NCBI RefSeq assembly: GCF_947488185.1
Contig: NZ_CANKYM010000003.1
Location: 756,873 to 820,872, forward strand
Length of the DNA stretch: 64,000 bases
From: an uncultured Roseobacter sp.
Lineage (GTDB): Bacteria > Pseudomonadota > Alphaproteobacteria > Rhodobacterales > Rhodobacteraceae
Reading direction: 5' to 3'
In this document: positions 38,708 through 47,913 of the stretch, in pieces
Layout: each line of letters starts with the position of its first letter
Position numbering within the stretch: the first letter of the stretch is position 1
Made by a program: the position numbers and the translations under genes
The notes under the pieces: model-generated
Seen by the model: only the letters and a program-made list of their open reading frames with translations
Database searches by the model: none
Told to the model about the DNA's origin: nothing

Positions 38708-40549
38708 TCAGGGGAAGTTCACATGCACGGCCTGAAGCGCCTGCGGATTGATCTGCGGATTGGCGCGTCGGGTCACGTCGGTGCCAAAAATCTCGAAGAC
38801 ATTCTGCGCCAGCGCCTGATCGGCCTGTTCGGCCAGTTGCGCGCGCACGTTTTCCGTTCCTTCGTCCTCTGAAGGCCCGGAAATCCCGTCGAGCCGGACC
38901 ACAACGATTGCCCCATCATGCGGTTGCACGGAGACGTCCCCCACGGCCATCTCGAAGACCTCTGACAGGAACCCGGGCGGGGTGCCGCCGACGAAGTCAC
39001 TGCGCAGCAGATTCTCTTCCCGCACCGCATCCAGACCAAGTTCCGCAAACGGCGTGCCCTCGGTCAGTTGCGGCATCTGCGCGTCGACCTGAGCCGCGAG
39101 GCGCGATTCCACCTCCGCAGCCTGCCAATGCGCCAGTACTTCCTCACGGACATCCTCAAAAGGCGCCGGACGCGGGGGCAATACCACATCGAGCCGCAGG
39201 GCAAACAGCCCGCCATCTTCCAACTGGTCGATTTCCGGGAAGTCCTCTTCGGTCACCGCCAGCGCCACGCGCCGGAACGCCTCATACGCGGCGATATCCT
39301 CGGTGCTTTCGGTGCTCCAGTCGATCTTGTTCAGCACCATGTCCGTATCTGCCGCCAGTTCTTCTAACGTGAAACCGCCGGCCAGAAGGTCATCGAGGTT
39401 CTCCGTCTGCGCCTCCACCAGACGGCGGGCACGATCAGCGGCAACCTCGGGGCGCAAAATGGCCTGCGCATCCTCGAAAGAGGTGAACTGTTCCGGCAGC
39501 ACCGCGTTCACCCGAAAAAGCGCCGGACCCAGCGAGCTGGGCAGGGGGCCGACAACGGCACCCACCTCGGCGGCAAACACACCTTCACCCGCAGCGCCCA
39601 GATCTGCCAGGGTCACATCGCCCAGATCAATGTCGGCCAGCGCGAGCCCACGGTTGTCCACCAGCGTCTCAAAGTCGGTGCCGGTTTCCAGCGCTGCCGC
39701 CGCCGTGCTGGCGCTTTCGTCATCCAGATAGGCCAGACGTTCCACGAGACGGCGTTCGGGCTGATTGAATTCTTCGCTGCGCAGATCATAGGCCTCGCGG
39801 AGGTCGGCCTCGGCAATCTCCACCTCATCCACCATCGCATCCGGGCTCAGCAGCGCATAGGTGATCTGCTTGGTCTCCGGCAGGGTGAAATCAGCGATGT
39901 TCTCGTCGTAATGCGCCTGCAGGGTAGCATCCTCCGGCGCCTCAATCGGCGTTTCCAGATCAGCCTCGGAGAGCCGCGCCCAGGTAAAGCTGCGCTGCTC
40001 GCCCACGTAGTTGACCAATGTATCGACAAAGGCGTCCGGCATCACCACGCCGCTGAGGATGGCGCCCTGCATCAGCGTGCGCGCCACTTCCTCGCGCAGC
40101 TGGGTTTCGAACTGCGCCTCGGAAATGCCGCTTTGCTCCAGCGCAAAGCGGTAGCCTTCGCGGTCAAACGCACCATCGATACCCCGGAAGGCACCGATTT
40201 CCAGAATACGGTCGCGCAGGTTGCTGTCGCCGATGGACAACCCGATTTGCGCGGCCTCGTGGTCCAGCGCGCGGGTGTCGATGATCCGCTGCAGCACCGC
40301 ACGGTCGAGCCCGATCTGTTGCGCCTGCGCAAAGGGCAGAACCTGTCCGGTCTGCTGCTGCACGGCCTGGATTTCCTGCTGCAACTGGCGGGCGTAATTG
40401 TCGACGGAAACAGGCATGTCACCCACGGTGCCAATCGTGCGGATATTGCCGGTCAGGCTGGTGGCACCAAAGCCGGCGAGCCCGAGGATGAGCAGACCCA
40501 TCAGGATCCAGACGGCGGTTTTCGAAATGCTTGATGAGCCCTTGGCCAT
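38708..40549 (-). CDS. PpiD-like periplasmic peptidyl-prolyl isomerase/chaperone
   Basis: This 613-aa protein has an N-terminal membrane anchor (AVWILMGLLILGLAGFG) and a SurA-like chaperone region (MPVSVDNYARQLQQEIQAVQ; IIDTRALDHEAAQIGL). A long helical and parvulin-related segment then ends near residue 600. It probably assists folding of outer-membrane proteins at the inner-membrane surface. I start at ATG 40549 with GGGGTGAT upstream; the frame extends to 40579. In many alphaproteobacteria this gene precedes trpE, as here. Confidence 0.88.
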   Translation of the reverse strand: MAKGSSSISKTAVWILMGLLILGLAGFGATSLTGNIRTIGTVGDMPVSVDNYARQLQQEIQAVQQQTGQVLPFAQAQQIGLDRAVLQRIIDTRALDHEAAQIGLSIGDSNLRDRILEIGAFRGIDGAFDREGYRFALEQSGISEAQFETQLREEVARTLMQGAILSGVVMPDAFVDTLVNYVGEQRSFTWARLSEADLETPIEAPEDATLQAHYDENIADFTLPETKQITYALLSPDAMVDEVEIAEADLREAYDLRSEEFNQPERRLVERLAYLDDESASTAAAALETGTDFETLVDNRGLALADIDLGDVTLADLGAAGEGVFAAEVGAVVGPLPSSLGPALFRVNAVLPEQFTSFEDAQAILRPEVAADRARRLVEAQTENLDDLLAGGFTLEELAADTDMVLNKIDWSTESTEDIAAYEAFRRVALAVTEEDFPEIDQLEDGGLFALRLDVVLPPRPAPFEDVREEVLAHWQAAEVESRLAAQVDAQMPQLTEGTPFAELGLDAVREENLLRSDFVGGTPPGFLSEVFEMAVGDVSVQPHDGAIVVVRLDGISGPSEDEGTENVRAQLAEQADQALAQNVFEIFGTDVTRRANPQINPQALQAVHVNFP

Positions 40550-40626
40550 ATCACCCCTTTGCGCTGGCGCGCCTGTCACGTTTTGCGGTTCTGTCTATGC
40601 GCAGCCGCCCCGGGGGGCAAGGGGCC

Positions 40627-41808
40627 TCACAGGCTCTTGTCTATCCCGGCCAGACGCGCAAAGAGCACGCCGATCCCGTCCTGATCCAGATTGGCGAAAG
40701 CGATGCGCAATTGGCGTGCGCCGTCGGGGTCGTCTTCGGGATAAAACATCGTGCCGGGCAGGCACAAAAGGCTCTGATCGCGCACCAGATGTCGCGCCAG
40801 ATCATTTGATTGCATCGCAAAGGGATGCCGCAGATAGGCGAAGTATGCGCCCAGTCCCAGCAACGCCCAGCCCTGTTCGGCCAGAACCGGAAACCCGTCG
40901 CTGATGGCCGCCCGGCGCGCCAGGATTTCCGCGCGTTCCCCTGCCAGCCATTGACCGAGGTTCTGCATGCCCCAGAGGGCCGCATGTTGCCCGATCTGTC
41001 CGGGACAAATAGCCACGGTGTCGAGGAATTTCTCGACCTCGGCCAATCGGGTCTGCCCGGTTGCCATGGCACCCACGCGGTGGCCGGTCAGCCGATAGGC
41101 TTTCGAAAAGGAATAGAGGTGGATCAGCGTATCGGGCCACTCCGGGTCCTCGAACAGACCATGCGGCGCGCCCGATTGCGCATGAAAATCGCGGTAGGTC
41201 TCATCGAGGATCAGCGCGATGCCGTGCCGCTGCGCCAGATCGTAAAAGGCACGGAGCAGCTCTGCGGGATACTCCAAGCCACTGGGATTATTGGGCGACA
41301 CCAGGGCAATTGCGCGGGTGCGGGAGGTGATCAGCGCCTCTGCCCTCTCCGGATCGGGCAACAGCGCTGCATCCGTCTTCAGTGGCACCGTCCGCACGCC
41401 GGACATGTCCAGCCACATCTTGTGATTGAAGTACCATGGGGTCGGCAGAATAACCTCATCGCCTTCGGCACAAAGCGTGGCGATGGCAGCGGCAAAGGCC
41501 TGATTGCAGCCCGAGGTGATGGCGATCTGATCCGTCGAGACCGCGCCCCCGTAAATCCGCCCCGTTTCCTGCGCGAGCGCCGCGCGCAGTTCCGGCAAGC
41601 CCAGCACCGGCCCATAGAGATGCGCATCATCCCGCCCCAGCGCCACCTCTGCCATCACCTGCCGCAGGGCATCAGGGGGCGGATCGACAGGGGCTGCCTG
41701 ACTGACATTGATCAACGGCCTGTCCGCAGGAAAGGCGACACCCTCCAGCCAGCGCCGGGCTTCCATCACGGGCGGGGCAAAGGTGGCGGCGGTACGTGTC
41801 AAGATCAT
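40627..41808 (-). CDS. PLP-dependent class I/II aminotransferase
   Basis: This 393-aa fold-type I aminotransferase has ITSGCNQAFAAAIATLC, LPTPWYFNHKMWLDM, LVSPNNPSG, ILDETYRDFH and the cofactor-binding lysine in YSFSKAYRLTGHRVGAM. The substrate is not apparent. I choose ATG 41808; a TTG at 41853 with GAGG ahead is a fair alternative that adds 15 polar residues. It is on the same strand as gpt and ppiD but separated by intergenic sequence on both sides. Confidence 0.9.
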   Translation of the reverse strand: MILTRTAATFAPPVMEARRWLEGVAFPADRPLINVSQAAPVDPPPDALRQVMAEVALGRDDAHLYGPVLGLPELRAALAQETGRIYGGAVSTDQIAITSGCNQAFAAAIATLCAEGDEVILPTPWYFNHKMWLDMSGVRTVPLKTDAALLPDPERAEALITSRTRAIALVSPNNPSGLEYPAELLRAFYDLAQRHGIALILDETYRDFHAQSGAPHGLFEDPEWPDTLIHLYSFSKAYRLTGHRVGAMATGQTRLAEVEKFLDTVAICPGQIGQHAALWGMQNLGQWLAGERAEILARRAAISDGFPVLAEQGWALLGLGAYFAYLRHPFAMQSNDLARHLVRDQSLLCLPGTMFYPEDDPDGARQLRIAFANLDQDGIGVLFARLAGIDKSL

Positions 41809-41891
41809 TTGGCGGCTCTGGTCAACTGGCGGCTCCGGCTTCTTCTGGCTCAAAATATCCTCGCCGAAGGCAAGAAAACTCTTTTGGCGGG

Positions 41892-42404
41892 TTATTCCGT
41901 CCCGCGATAGGGTTCGACGTATTGCAGCGCCATATCCCAGGGGAAGAAAATCCAGGTGTCCTGGCTGACCCCGGTGATAAAGGTATCGACCTGCGGCTCG
42001 CCCTTGGGCTTGGCATAGACGGTTGCAAAATGGGCCTGAGGATAGAGCGCACGCACCACTTCGAGCGTTTTGCCGCTGTCGACCAGATCGTCGAGGATCA
42101 GAATACCGGTGCCGTCGCCCATCAAGGCTTCATCCGGGGCCTTCAGCACCTTGGCCTCGGACTGCTGCTGGTGGTCGTAGGATTTGATTGAGATCGTGTC
42201 GACGGTGCGGATGTCTAGCTCGCGCGCCACGATCATGGCTGGCGCCATGCCGCCGCGGGTGATCGCCACAATGGCGCGCCAGGCGCCCTCATCGGGCCCA
42301 CGGCCATCCAGCCGCCACGCCAAGGCACGGCTGTCACGGTGGATCTGGTCCCAACTGATGTGAAAGCCCTTCTCATGGGGCAGGCGGCTTGGATCTTTGC
42401 TCAT
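41892..42404 (-). CDS. gpt: Xanthine-guanine phosphoribosyltransferase
   Basis: This purine-salvage enzyme of 170 aa carries the PRPP-binding motif as [20 protein letters not shown] and the N-terminal [39 protein letters not shown] is the loop-I region. [10 protein letters not shown] near the C-terminus is typical of the Gpt subgroup rather than Hpt. It lies 1 bp from the upstream LysE-type gene, forming part of a fabI-lysE-lysE-gpt run. Confidence 0.94.
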   Translation of the reverse strand: MSKDPSRLPHEKGFHISWDQIHRDSRALAWRLDGRGPDEGAWRAIVAITRGGMAPAMIVARELDIRTVDTISIKSYDHQQQSEAKVLKAPDEALMGDGTGILILDDLVDSGKTLEVVRALYPQAHFATVYAKPKGEPQVDTFITGVSQDTWIFFPWDMALQYVEPYRGTE

Positions 42405-42405
42405 C

Positions 42406-43011
42406 TCAATTCCTTTCAGTCAGCAGGCGCAGTCCCAATGCGCCCAGCAATGTCGCGGCAATGCGGTCCAGAACGGGTTTCGCCCCAAGGTATCCGCGGC
42501 GCGCCGGGGCGCTGGAGAGCAGCAGGGCGACGACCCCGTAAAAAAAGACCTCCAGCACGAAGTGGTTTGCAACGATGATCGCGATCTCCGTCGCGGCCAG
42601 TCCTTGGGGGAAGACCACGACAATCACCGCAGCCGCAAACAGCATGGACTTGGGATTGCCCACGTTGATCAGCAGGCCGGAGAGAAACGCACGCCCATGC
42701 GGGCGGCTCGTCTCGCCAAGAGGGGATTTCGCGTGCCGCCAGGTCTGGATCGCGAGCCAGATCAGATAGAGCGCCCCGCCAATCTTCAGCACAGTGTAGG
42801 TCCAAGGGAAAAGGCGAAAGAGCCCTTCGAGCCCCAGGAGCGCCGCGAGCGTCCAGAGGGCCGCGGCGCATCCCAGGCCAATGCCGGTTGCGAACCCTGC
42901 GGCGCGCCCGGAGGCCACGCAGGTCTTGATGGCATAGAGCAGGGCAGCACCGGGGCTGGCGAGCGCTGCAAGCAGCACGAGGTTGAAGGCGATCAGGGAT
43001 TCAAAAGTCAT
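42406..43011 (-). CDS. LysE/RhtB-family amino-acid exporter (first of two)
   Basis: This 201-aa, six-helix membrane protein of the LysE superfamily begins with the helix [23 protein letters not shown], which carries the conserved proline-glycine. [14 protein letters not shown] and [18 protein letters not shown] hold the family NPK motif. It exports amino acids or related metabolites. A second paralogue lies 3 bp upstream, so the pair may arise from duplication. The substrate is unknown. Confidence 0.88.
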   Translation of the reverse strand: MTFESLIAFNLVLLAALASPGAALLYAIKTCVASGRAAGFATGIGLGCAAALWTLAALLGLEGLFRLFPWTYTVLKIGGALYLIWLAIQTWRHAKSPLGETSRPHGRAFLSGLLINVGNPKSMLFAAAVIVVVFPQGLAATEIAIIVANHFVLEVFFYGVVALLLSSAPARRGYLGAKPVLDRIAATLLGALGLRLLTERN

Positions 43012-43014
43012 ATG

Positions 43015-43626
43015 CTACCCCGCTGCGATGCGGGCTCCGAAGAGGCCGAGTACGACGCCGAAACAGCGTTCGACACGTGCCTTGATGCTTGCGTAGACCC
43101 GTTGCGGTCCGCTGCGGGAAAAGACAATGGCCAAGCAGGCGTACCAGCCTGTCTCGACCACGAAGATCACCGCGAGGATCATGGCCCCGTCCAGCCAGGT
43201 CATGCCCGGCGGGATGATGCCGGTGAAGACGGCTGCGAAATAGGCGAGCGCCTTGGGATTTGCCAGATTGGTCAAGAGGCCGAGCCAAAGGGCCCCGAGT
43301 GCGCTGCGCGGGGGCAGGGCACCCGGCTCGGGCATCGGTTCCGCTGCATGGCGCCAGAGAGAGATGCCAATCCAGACCAGGAATAGCCCGCCGATGATGC
43401 GCAGGCCCGTCTGCACCCAGGGCATCAGCTCAAACACCAGCGACAGCCCGGCGAGCGCCGCCACGGCCCACACAAGCACGGCACATGTCAGCCCGAGGTT
43501 CAGCAGCAAGGCGGGGCGCAGCCCCTCGCTCGCGGCGGTCCGAATGGTGAGCACCGCCGCTGGACCGGGGCTCACCGCGAGCATGAGTTGCAAGAGCGCC
43601 AGACCTGCGAGGGCGGTGAGGGTCAT
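43015..43626 (-). CDS. LysE/RhtB-family amino-acid exporter (second of two)
   Basis: This 203-aa membrane protein contains [35 protein letters not shown] and [20 protein letters not shown], the standard LysE-type helices and NPK motif. It is similar in layout to the neighbour at 42406 but clearly diverged. Its start overlaps the fabI stop by 4 bp (ATGA), which couples it to fatty-acid synthesis expression. Confidence 0.88.
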   Translation of the reverse strand: MTLTALAGLALLQLMLAVSPGPAAVLTIRTAASEGLRPALLLNLGLTCAVLVWAVAALAGLSLVFELMPWVQTGLRIIGGLFLVWIGISLWRHAAEPMPEPGALPPRSALGALWLGLLTNLANPKALAYFAAVFTGIIPPGMTWLDGAMILAVIFVVETGWYACLAIVFSRSGPQRVYASIKARVERCFGVVLGLFGARIAAG

Positions 43627-44429
43627 TCCTTGGCCATGTCCGGTGCATCCACCGCCTTCATGCCAACCACGTGATAGCCCGCGTCCACATGCAGGTTCTC
43701 ACCGGTGGTGCCGGACCCCAGATCCGACAGCAGGAAGAGCGCGGCCTTCCCGACATCCTCGGTGGTCACATTGCGGCGCAGGGGCGAGTTGTATTCGTTC
43801 CACTTCATAATGTAGCGGAAATCGCCAATGCCGCTGGCGGCCAGCGTCTTGATCGGCCCGGCAGAAATGGCGTTCACGCGGATACCGTCCTTGCCCAGAT
43901 CTTCGGCCAGATATTGCACCGAGGCCTCAAGTGCGGCCTTGGCGACACCCATCACATTATAATGCGGCATGACTTTTTCTGCCCCGTAGTAGGTGAGCGT
44001 CAGGCAGGACCCGCCGTCGGTCATCATCTTCTCGGCGCGCTGCACCACGGCGGTGAAGGAATAGACCGAGATGTCCATGGAGAGGGCGAAATTGCTGCGG
44101 CTGGTATCGACATAGCGCCCGCGCAACTCGTTCTTGTCAGAAAATCCGATGGCATGCACGATGAAATCCAGCTTGCCCCACCGGTCCTTGAGCGCGTCAA
44201 AGAGCGCATCGATCGACGCCTCGTCGCCCACGTCGCAGGGCAGGACGATGTCGCTGCCCAGTTGCGCGGCCAGTGGATCGACGCGTTTTTTCAGCGCGTC
44301 CCCCTGATAGGAGAATGCCAGCTCTGCGCCCGCATCGGCGCAGGCCTTCGCGATCCCCCAGGCGATGGATTTGTCGTTGGCCAGGCCCATGATGAGCCCG
44401 CGCTTGCCCGCCAGAAGATCGTTTCCCAT
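43623..44429 (-). CDS. fabI: NADH-dependent enoyl-[acyl-carrier-protein] reductase
   Basis: FabI carries out the last step of fatty-acid elongation. The 268-aa short-chain dehydrogenase fold has [19 protein letters not shown], the atypical FabI nucleotide site, and [12 protein letters not shown]. The catalytic pair is Tyr and Lys in [22 protein letters not shown] (Tyr-x6-Lys form), and [16 protein letters not shown] completes the signature. It is divergent from pdxH with 144 bp between starts. The identification is firm. Confidence 0.96.
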   Translation of the reverse strand: MGNDLLAGKRGLIMGLANDKSIAWGIAKACADAGAELAFSYQGDALKKRVDPLAAQLGSDIVLPCDVGDEASIDALFDALKDRWGKLDFIVHAIGFSDKNELRGRYVDTSRSNFALSMDISVYSFTAVVQRAEKMMTDGGSCLTLTYYGAEKVMPHYNVMGVAKAALEASVQYLAEDLGKDGIRVNAISAGPIKTLAASGIGDFRYIMKWNEYNSPLRRNVTTEDVGKAALFLLSDLGSGTTGENLHVDAGYHVVGMKAVDAPDMAKE

Positions 44430-44573
44430 AAAGGTCCCTCGATTGTCATGTGGTGTTTTTGTCCTTTCCGTCCTTTAGGCGATTGCGGCAGGTCCATCAA
44501 GGTAGGTCGACGCACCCCCTTGACCTTTGCGCTCGTTCCGCCACTTGCTGCGGGAAAGATATGTGAGGATGCA

Positions 44574-45179
44574 ATGGACAGCAGAAGCGGAAAATTCGCG
44601 GGCGACAACCCGTTTGATCTGGCACAGAGCTGGCTGGAAGAAGCCGGGAAAACCGAACCCAATGACCCCAACGCGATGGCGCTAAGTACGGTGGACAAAG
44701 ACGGCCTGCCAAATGTGCGCATGGTCTTGCTGAAGGCGATCGAGCCAGACGCCTTTGTCTTTTACACCAACTACGAAAGTGCCAAGGCAGGCGAGCTTGA
44801 CAGCGCGGGCAAGGCGGCTTTCGTGATGCACTGGAAAAGCCTGCGCCGTCAGCTGCGGGTGCGCGGGGTTGTGGAGCGGGGCGACGCGGAAGAGGCGGAT
44901 GCCTATTTCGCCACGCGGTCACTCAAGAGCAGGCTGGGGGCATGGGCCTCCAGACAATCCCGCCCATTGTCCAGCCGTGCCGCGCTGATGGCCGAGGTGG
45001 CAAAAGTCACCGCAACCAAGGGCACAAACCCGCCACGCCCGCCGTTCTGGGGTGGGTTTCGGATCAAGCCGCTGGAGATCGAATTCTGGGCGGATGGAGA
45101 GTTTCGCCTGCACGACCGGTTTGTCTGGCGCCGTGCGTCTTTCGACGATAGCTGGTCGATCACGCGTCTCAATCCCTGA
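44574..45179 (+). CDS. pdxH: Pyridoxamine 5'-phosphate oxidase
   Basis: This FMN enzyme makes pyridoxal 5'-phosphate. The 201-aa protein has [66 protein letters not shown] compressed into the usual order, and the C-terminal PEF-like block [24 protein letters not shown] with the conserved RL-P end. I start at ATG 44574 with TGAGGA upstream. The frame is open far upstream over fabI, but that part is antisense to fabI and not coding. Confidence 0.96.
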   Translation: MDSRSGKFAGDNPFDLAQSWLEEAGKTEPNDPNAMALSTVDKDGLPNVRMVLLKAIEPDAFVFYTNYESAKAGELDSAGKAAFVMHWKSLRRQLRVRGVVERGDAEEADAYFATRSLKSRLGAWASRQSRPLSSRAALMAEVAKVTATKGTNPPRPPFWGGFRIKPLEIEFWADGEFRLHDRFVWRRASFDDSWSITRLNP

Positions 45180-45422
45180 CTGGTCGGAAAAAGCGCCAGT
45201 CTCAGTAATTCACTGTTTGTCAGCGCACATAATTGTGTGCATAGATCAGGGGTGTTTTGATTTTTCAGTCGTTTATGGGGCGGAATTCAACTGTGACTAG
45301 AATGACTTGGAAAATCACGGATGCGCGATGCTTGTGCGAAGGTCTTTTGCGATGTACGCGGAGAAATTCGTCTGAACTTTTTTGTTTCAACTTGAAAGAA
45401 GAAAGTTAATTCGCGCAAGACT
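45180..45422 (+). promoter_or_regulatory. Long leader region of the cold-shock gene, with a hairpin
   Basis: This 243-bp gap between pdxH and the cold-shock gene is more AT-rich than its surroundings. It contains an imperfect palindrome at 45223-45240 (seven-pair stem around TAAT). T-rich and A-rich tracts follow at 45370-45420, just before the start codon. A long untranslated leader is common for cold-shock mRNAs, so this may be one. No promoter hexamers were convincing. Confidence 0.35.
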
Positions 45423-45995
45423 ATGTTAGAAGACCTTACGACGACTGAAAGAAGACGAGTGAGCGAGACCGAAGAAATATCTTCCCCGGTGACGGGGCTT
45501 GTTAAATGGTTTGATCCGGTAAAAGGGTTCGGCTTCGTTGTTTCTGACGCGGGTGGTCCGGATATTCTGTTGCACGTTAACGTTTTGCGGAACTTCGGGC
45601 AAAGCTCTGTTGCCGATGGCGCACGGGTGGAGCTGGAAGTACAGCGCACGGAACGTGGTGTTCAGGCGACACAGGTCCTGGCTCTTTTACCACCGCAAGC
45701 AGGCGAGTCGGTGGGGCTCTCCGATATCGCAGCACTGGATCCATCCATTGTGGCCGCCGCCCCCCTGGAGCCTGCGCGCGTCAAATGGTTCGACAAGGGC
45801 AAGGGGTTTGGCTTTGCAAATGTCTTCGGACGTCGTGAAGATATTTTCCTGCATATGGAAGTGTTGCGCCGGTCCGGTCTGTCCGACCTTGCCCCGGGCG
45901 AAGCGCTGGCGCTGCGCGTGATCGAGGGCAAGCGTGGCCACATGGCAGCCGAAGTCTTTGCCTGGGAAGCGGCGCTGGACACCTCCGAGGCATGA
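45423..45995 (+). CDS. Two-domain cold-shock protein
   Basis: This 190-aa protein has two cold-shock (OB-fold) domains joined by a linker of about 35 residues. Domain 1 (about residues 20-85) has VKWFDPVKGFGFVVSD and ILLHVNVL. Domain 2 (about 118-185) has VKWFDKGKGFGFANVF and IFLHMEVLRRSG. These are the RNP1/RNP2 nucleic-acid-binding motifs. A double-domain form is typical of alphaproteobacteria, unlike the single-domain CspA. The protein probably binds RNA or single-stranded DNA. It overlaps the following DUF192 gene by 4 bp. Confidence 0.92.
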   Translation: MLEDLTTTERRRVSETEEISSPVTGLVKWFDPVKGFGFVVSDAGGPDILLHVNVLRNFGQSSVADGARVELEVQRTERGVQATQVLALLPPQAGESVGLSDIAALDPSIVAAAPLEPARVKWFDKGKGFGFANVFGRREDIFLHMEVLRRSGLSDLAPGEALALRVIEGKRGHMAAEVFAWEAALDTSEA

Positions 45996-46453
45996 TCTTG
46001 CGCGCCGCGCTGCTGACGTGCGCCTTGGCGCAGGCGGGCGTGGCCGAGACATGCCGCACCGATACCGTTTATCTGAAAGGCGATTGGGGTGACGCGCGGT
46101 TTTCCGTCGAAGTCGCCGATGATGACCGGGAGCGGGCACAGGGGTTGATGCACCGGGAACATCTACCGGGATCGGCGGGCATGCTTTTTGTCTATGATCA
46201 TCCGCAGACCCTGTCGTTCTGGATGCGAAATACGCTCATTCCTTTGGATCTCATCTTCATCGACCAGACCGGGACGGTGCAAAACATTCATCATTCCGCG
46301 CAGCCTCTGGATGAGACTCCGATTCCCGGTGGCTCCGGCCTCACCCACGTGCTGGAGATAAACGGCGGGCTGGCGAAAGCGATGGGGATTACCGTCGGCA
46401 CCGTGCTGCGGCACCCAACATTTTTGGCTACAGACGCCCGTTGGCCCTGTTAG
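45992..46453 (+). CDS. DUF192 family secreted protein
   Basis: This 153-aa protein has a signal peptide (LRAALLTCALAQAGVAE) and a DUF192 domain marked by RAQGLMHREHLPGSAGMLFVYD, FWMRNTLIPLDLIFID and HVLEINGGLAKAMGI. The family is widespread and periplasmic, with no firm function. It is translationally coupled to the cold-shock gene through ATGA, an arrangement common in relatives, although the functional link is unknown. Confidence 0.88.
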   Translation: MILRAALLTCALAQAGVAETCRTDTVYLKGDWGDARFSVEVADDDRERAQGLMHREHLPGSAGMLFVYDHPQTLSFWMRNTLIPLDLIFIDQTGTVQNIHHSAQPLDETPIPGGSGLTHVLEINGGLAKAMGITVGTVLRHPTFLATDARWPC

Positions 46454-46494
46454 GGGTTTTCAAACCCGCACGCCCCGTCTAAAGAGTGCTTCGT

Positions 46495-46571
46495 CGGAGC
46501 GTGGCGCAGCCTGGTAGCGCACCTGTTTTGGGTACAGGGGGTCGGAGGTTCGAATCCTCTCGCTCCGACCA
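46495..46571 (+). tRNA. tRNA-Pro (UGG), CCA encoded
   Basis: A 77-base cloverleaf has acceptor stem CGGAGCG (46495-46501) pairing with CGCTCCG (46561-46567), discriminator A and an encoded CCA. The anticodon arm CTGTTTTGGGTACAG carries anticodon TGG. The T-loop reads GGTTCGAATCC. All arms pair well. It stands alone, 42 bp after the DUF192 stop. Confidence 0.97.
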
Positions 46572-46584
46572 TTGAAACCTTTTT

Positions 46585-46761
46585 CTAAGATGCTGCGCGA
46601 GTTGTGCAACGGGAAAGAAAAGGTACCTCTCCAAACACCTTGTAGTTTCGACGCGGTGCAAGCATGGCCGGGTCCGCGCCTTCAAGGTCGATGTAGAGTG
46701 TATACCCGCAAGCTGTTTCCTCGCTCGGCCCCAGTTTCCACGATCCATTGGAAGAGTGCAT
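46585..46761 (-). CDS. Possible 58-aa small protein next to tRNA-Pro
   Basis: The minus-strand ATG at 46761 opens a 58-codon frame reading MHSSNGSWKLGPSEETACGY, then TLYIDLEGADPAMLAPRRNY, then KVFGEVPFLS and a short basic end. Its composition looks like a real soluble protein rather than a chance ORF. An AGGTG ribosome site lies 5 bases upstream, but it can pair with CACCT four bases further up, forming a 5-bp hairpin (46766-46779) that would hide it. I do not recognise a family. It stops 13 bp from the tRNA on the opposite strand. Confidence 0.45.
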   Translation of the reverse strand: MHSSNGSWKLGPSEETACGYTLYIDLEGADPAMLAPRRNYKVFGEVPFLSRCTTRAAS

Positions 46762-46822
46762 CAGTCACCTTTTTAGGTGTCAGACCAGCGCGCCCAGTGC
46801 AAGATCGCCCGCGACGCCGCGA

Positions 46823-47347
46823 TCAGACATCCAGCAGCGCCCTTGCTTTGCGCAGTCTCACGGCGACGGCCCCTGTTGGGGCGGGGTCCGCTGCCGCGGC
46901 CAGCAGAGCCTGCGCGTCCGATTGGTACCGGGGATGCTGAACGGCAAGTTGCGCAGCGGCATAGAGTGACCATGCGCGGATCAGTTTCTGTGTTGATGTG
47001 GCCTCTTGCGTGACAAAGCTCAGCACCGTATCGGCCACCGTTTGGGGGATCGGCAGGCGATCGACGCATTGAAGGATGTGCAACCGGGCAGCCCAATGGG
47101 TGAATTTTGGCAACATCGCGTAAACTGTGGCGCACATCTCTGGCAAGAGCACCGCTCCACCAATCTCGCATTGGTGTTTGATCAGCCATGTCGCGGCACT
47201 TTCAGTATCTGGTGCCTGGCAGGCTGCCACAAGCGCTGGGGTGAAGTCGGGTTCGGTGTGGTGCTGTTGATAAATCGCGCGGAGTGCTGTGGCGGATGCG
47301 CCATCCCAGTCACGCAGTGCGGCTGTGAGCATATCTTGGGGACACAT
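46823..47347 (-). CDS. Hypothetical helical-repeat-like protein
   Basis: This 174-aa soluble protein begins with CAGGAGGATAATCG before the ATG at 47347, a strong ribosome site that supports translation. It is almost all helix, with repeating aliphatic patterns (PDFTPALVAACQAPDTESAA, WLIKHQCEIGGAVLLPEMCA, WAARLHILQCVDRLP). This suggests a HEAT- or armadillo-like stack, perhaps for protein binding. There is no signal or catalytic motif. NrdR-box-like palindromes lie 119-175 bp upstream, but I draw no link. Confidence 0.75.
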   Translation of the reverse strand: MCPQDMLTAALRDWDGASATALRAIYQQHHTEPDFTPALVAACQAPDTESAATWLIKHQCEIGGAVLLPEMCATVYAMLPKFTHWAARLHILQCVDRLPIPQTVADTVLSFVTQEATSTQKLIRAWSLYAAAQLAVQHPRYQSDAQALLAAAADPAPTGAVAVRLRKARALLDV

Positions 47348-47465
47348 CGATTATCCTCCTGAGCTACGGATCATCTCTCGTCTTTACAGGGTCTGCAAAT
47401 CAGAATCACGCCGAGATCGAACCGTCTGACCAGGATTACAGTCAGAAAATTGAGAGACCTTGCGC

Positions 47466-47522
47466 GTACTACATATAGTTTATTTTTTCGATCACTTCTT
47501 CAGGCTTCGCTATATATGGGGA
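47466..47522. promoter_or_regulatory. Pair of NrdR-box-like palindromes (distal)
   Basis: Two 16-bp sites, GTACTACATATAGTTT (47466-47481) and TCGCTATATATGGGGA (47507-47522), match the NrdR consensus acaCwAtATaTwGtgt at most core positions. Their centres are 41 bp apart, close to four helical turns. They are nearer to the helical-repeat gene start than to nrdJ, about 590-650 bp away. They could serve a far upstream nrdJ promoter or be coincidental. Confidence 0.4.
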
Positions 47523-47866
47523 GGCTCGATTTGCAAAACGACCGCGCCGCGACACAAAAATGTAACACTTCGTGAGTAGGTAGAACGGCTGGTCAAACTT
47601 CTTGCGCTGGTCGCAGTAATTGAAACGTTAACGCGGGTCGTCTGTGGACAGTTTGAAGTCATGCATCAGTCCGGGCGACTAAGTCAGCCAATTTATTTGG
47701 AAAATAGAGTACAACAACAAGAAGCTCCAAAACCCTCCGGCTGGGGATATTAACCGGCTGTTAAGATGTTGAATCGCGCAGGTGACCGGGCAGACCAAAA
47801 CATGGCTTCCGTCAAGTGAGGAAAGATCAAAAAAAACTAAAAATATCGTTGACCCGATAGGGCAAG

Positions 47867-47913
47867 ATACGTCAGTTTGTGGAGGCCGACGATAACGCCA
47901 CAACATGTAGTGG
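47867..47913. promoter_or_regulatory. Tandem NrdR boxes upstream of nrdJ
   Basis: The strong box CCACAACATGTAGTGG (47898-47913) fits the consensus acaCwAtATaTwGtgt at nearly all core positions. A weaker box, ATACGTCAGTTTGTGG (47867-47882), lies exactly 31 bp upstream, centre to centre. That is the classic spacing of paired NrdR sites on one face of the helix. The strong box lies about 200 bp ahead of nrdJ, so repression of nrdJ by NrdR when dATP is plentiful is the natural reading. Confidence 0.6.

Noticed and set aside
43671..44573. Long N-terminal extension of pdxH
   Set aside because: The open frame is antisense to fabI; the real start at 44574 has a ribosome site and matches family length.
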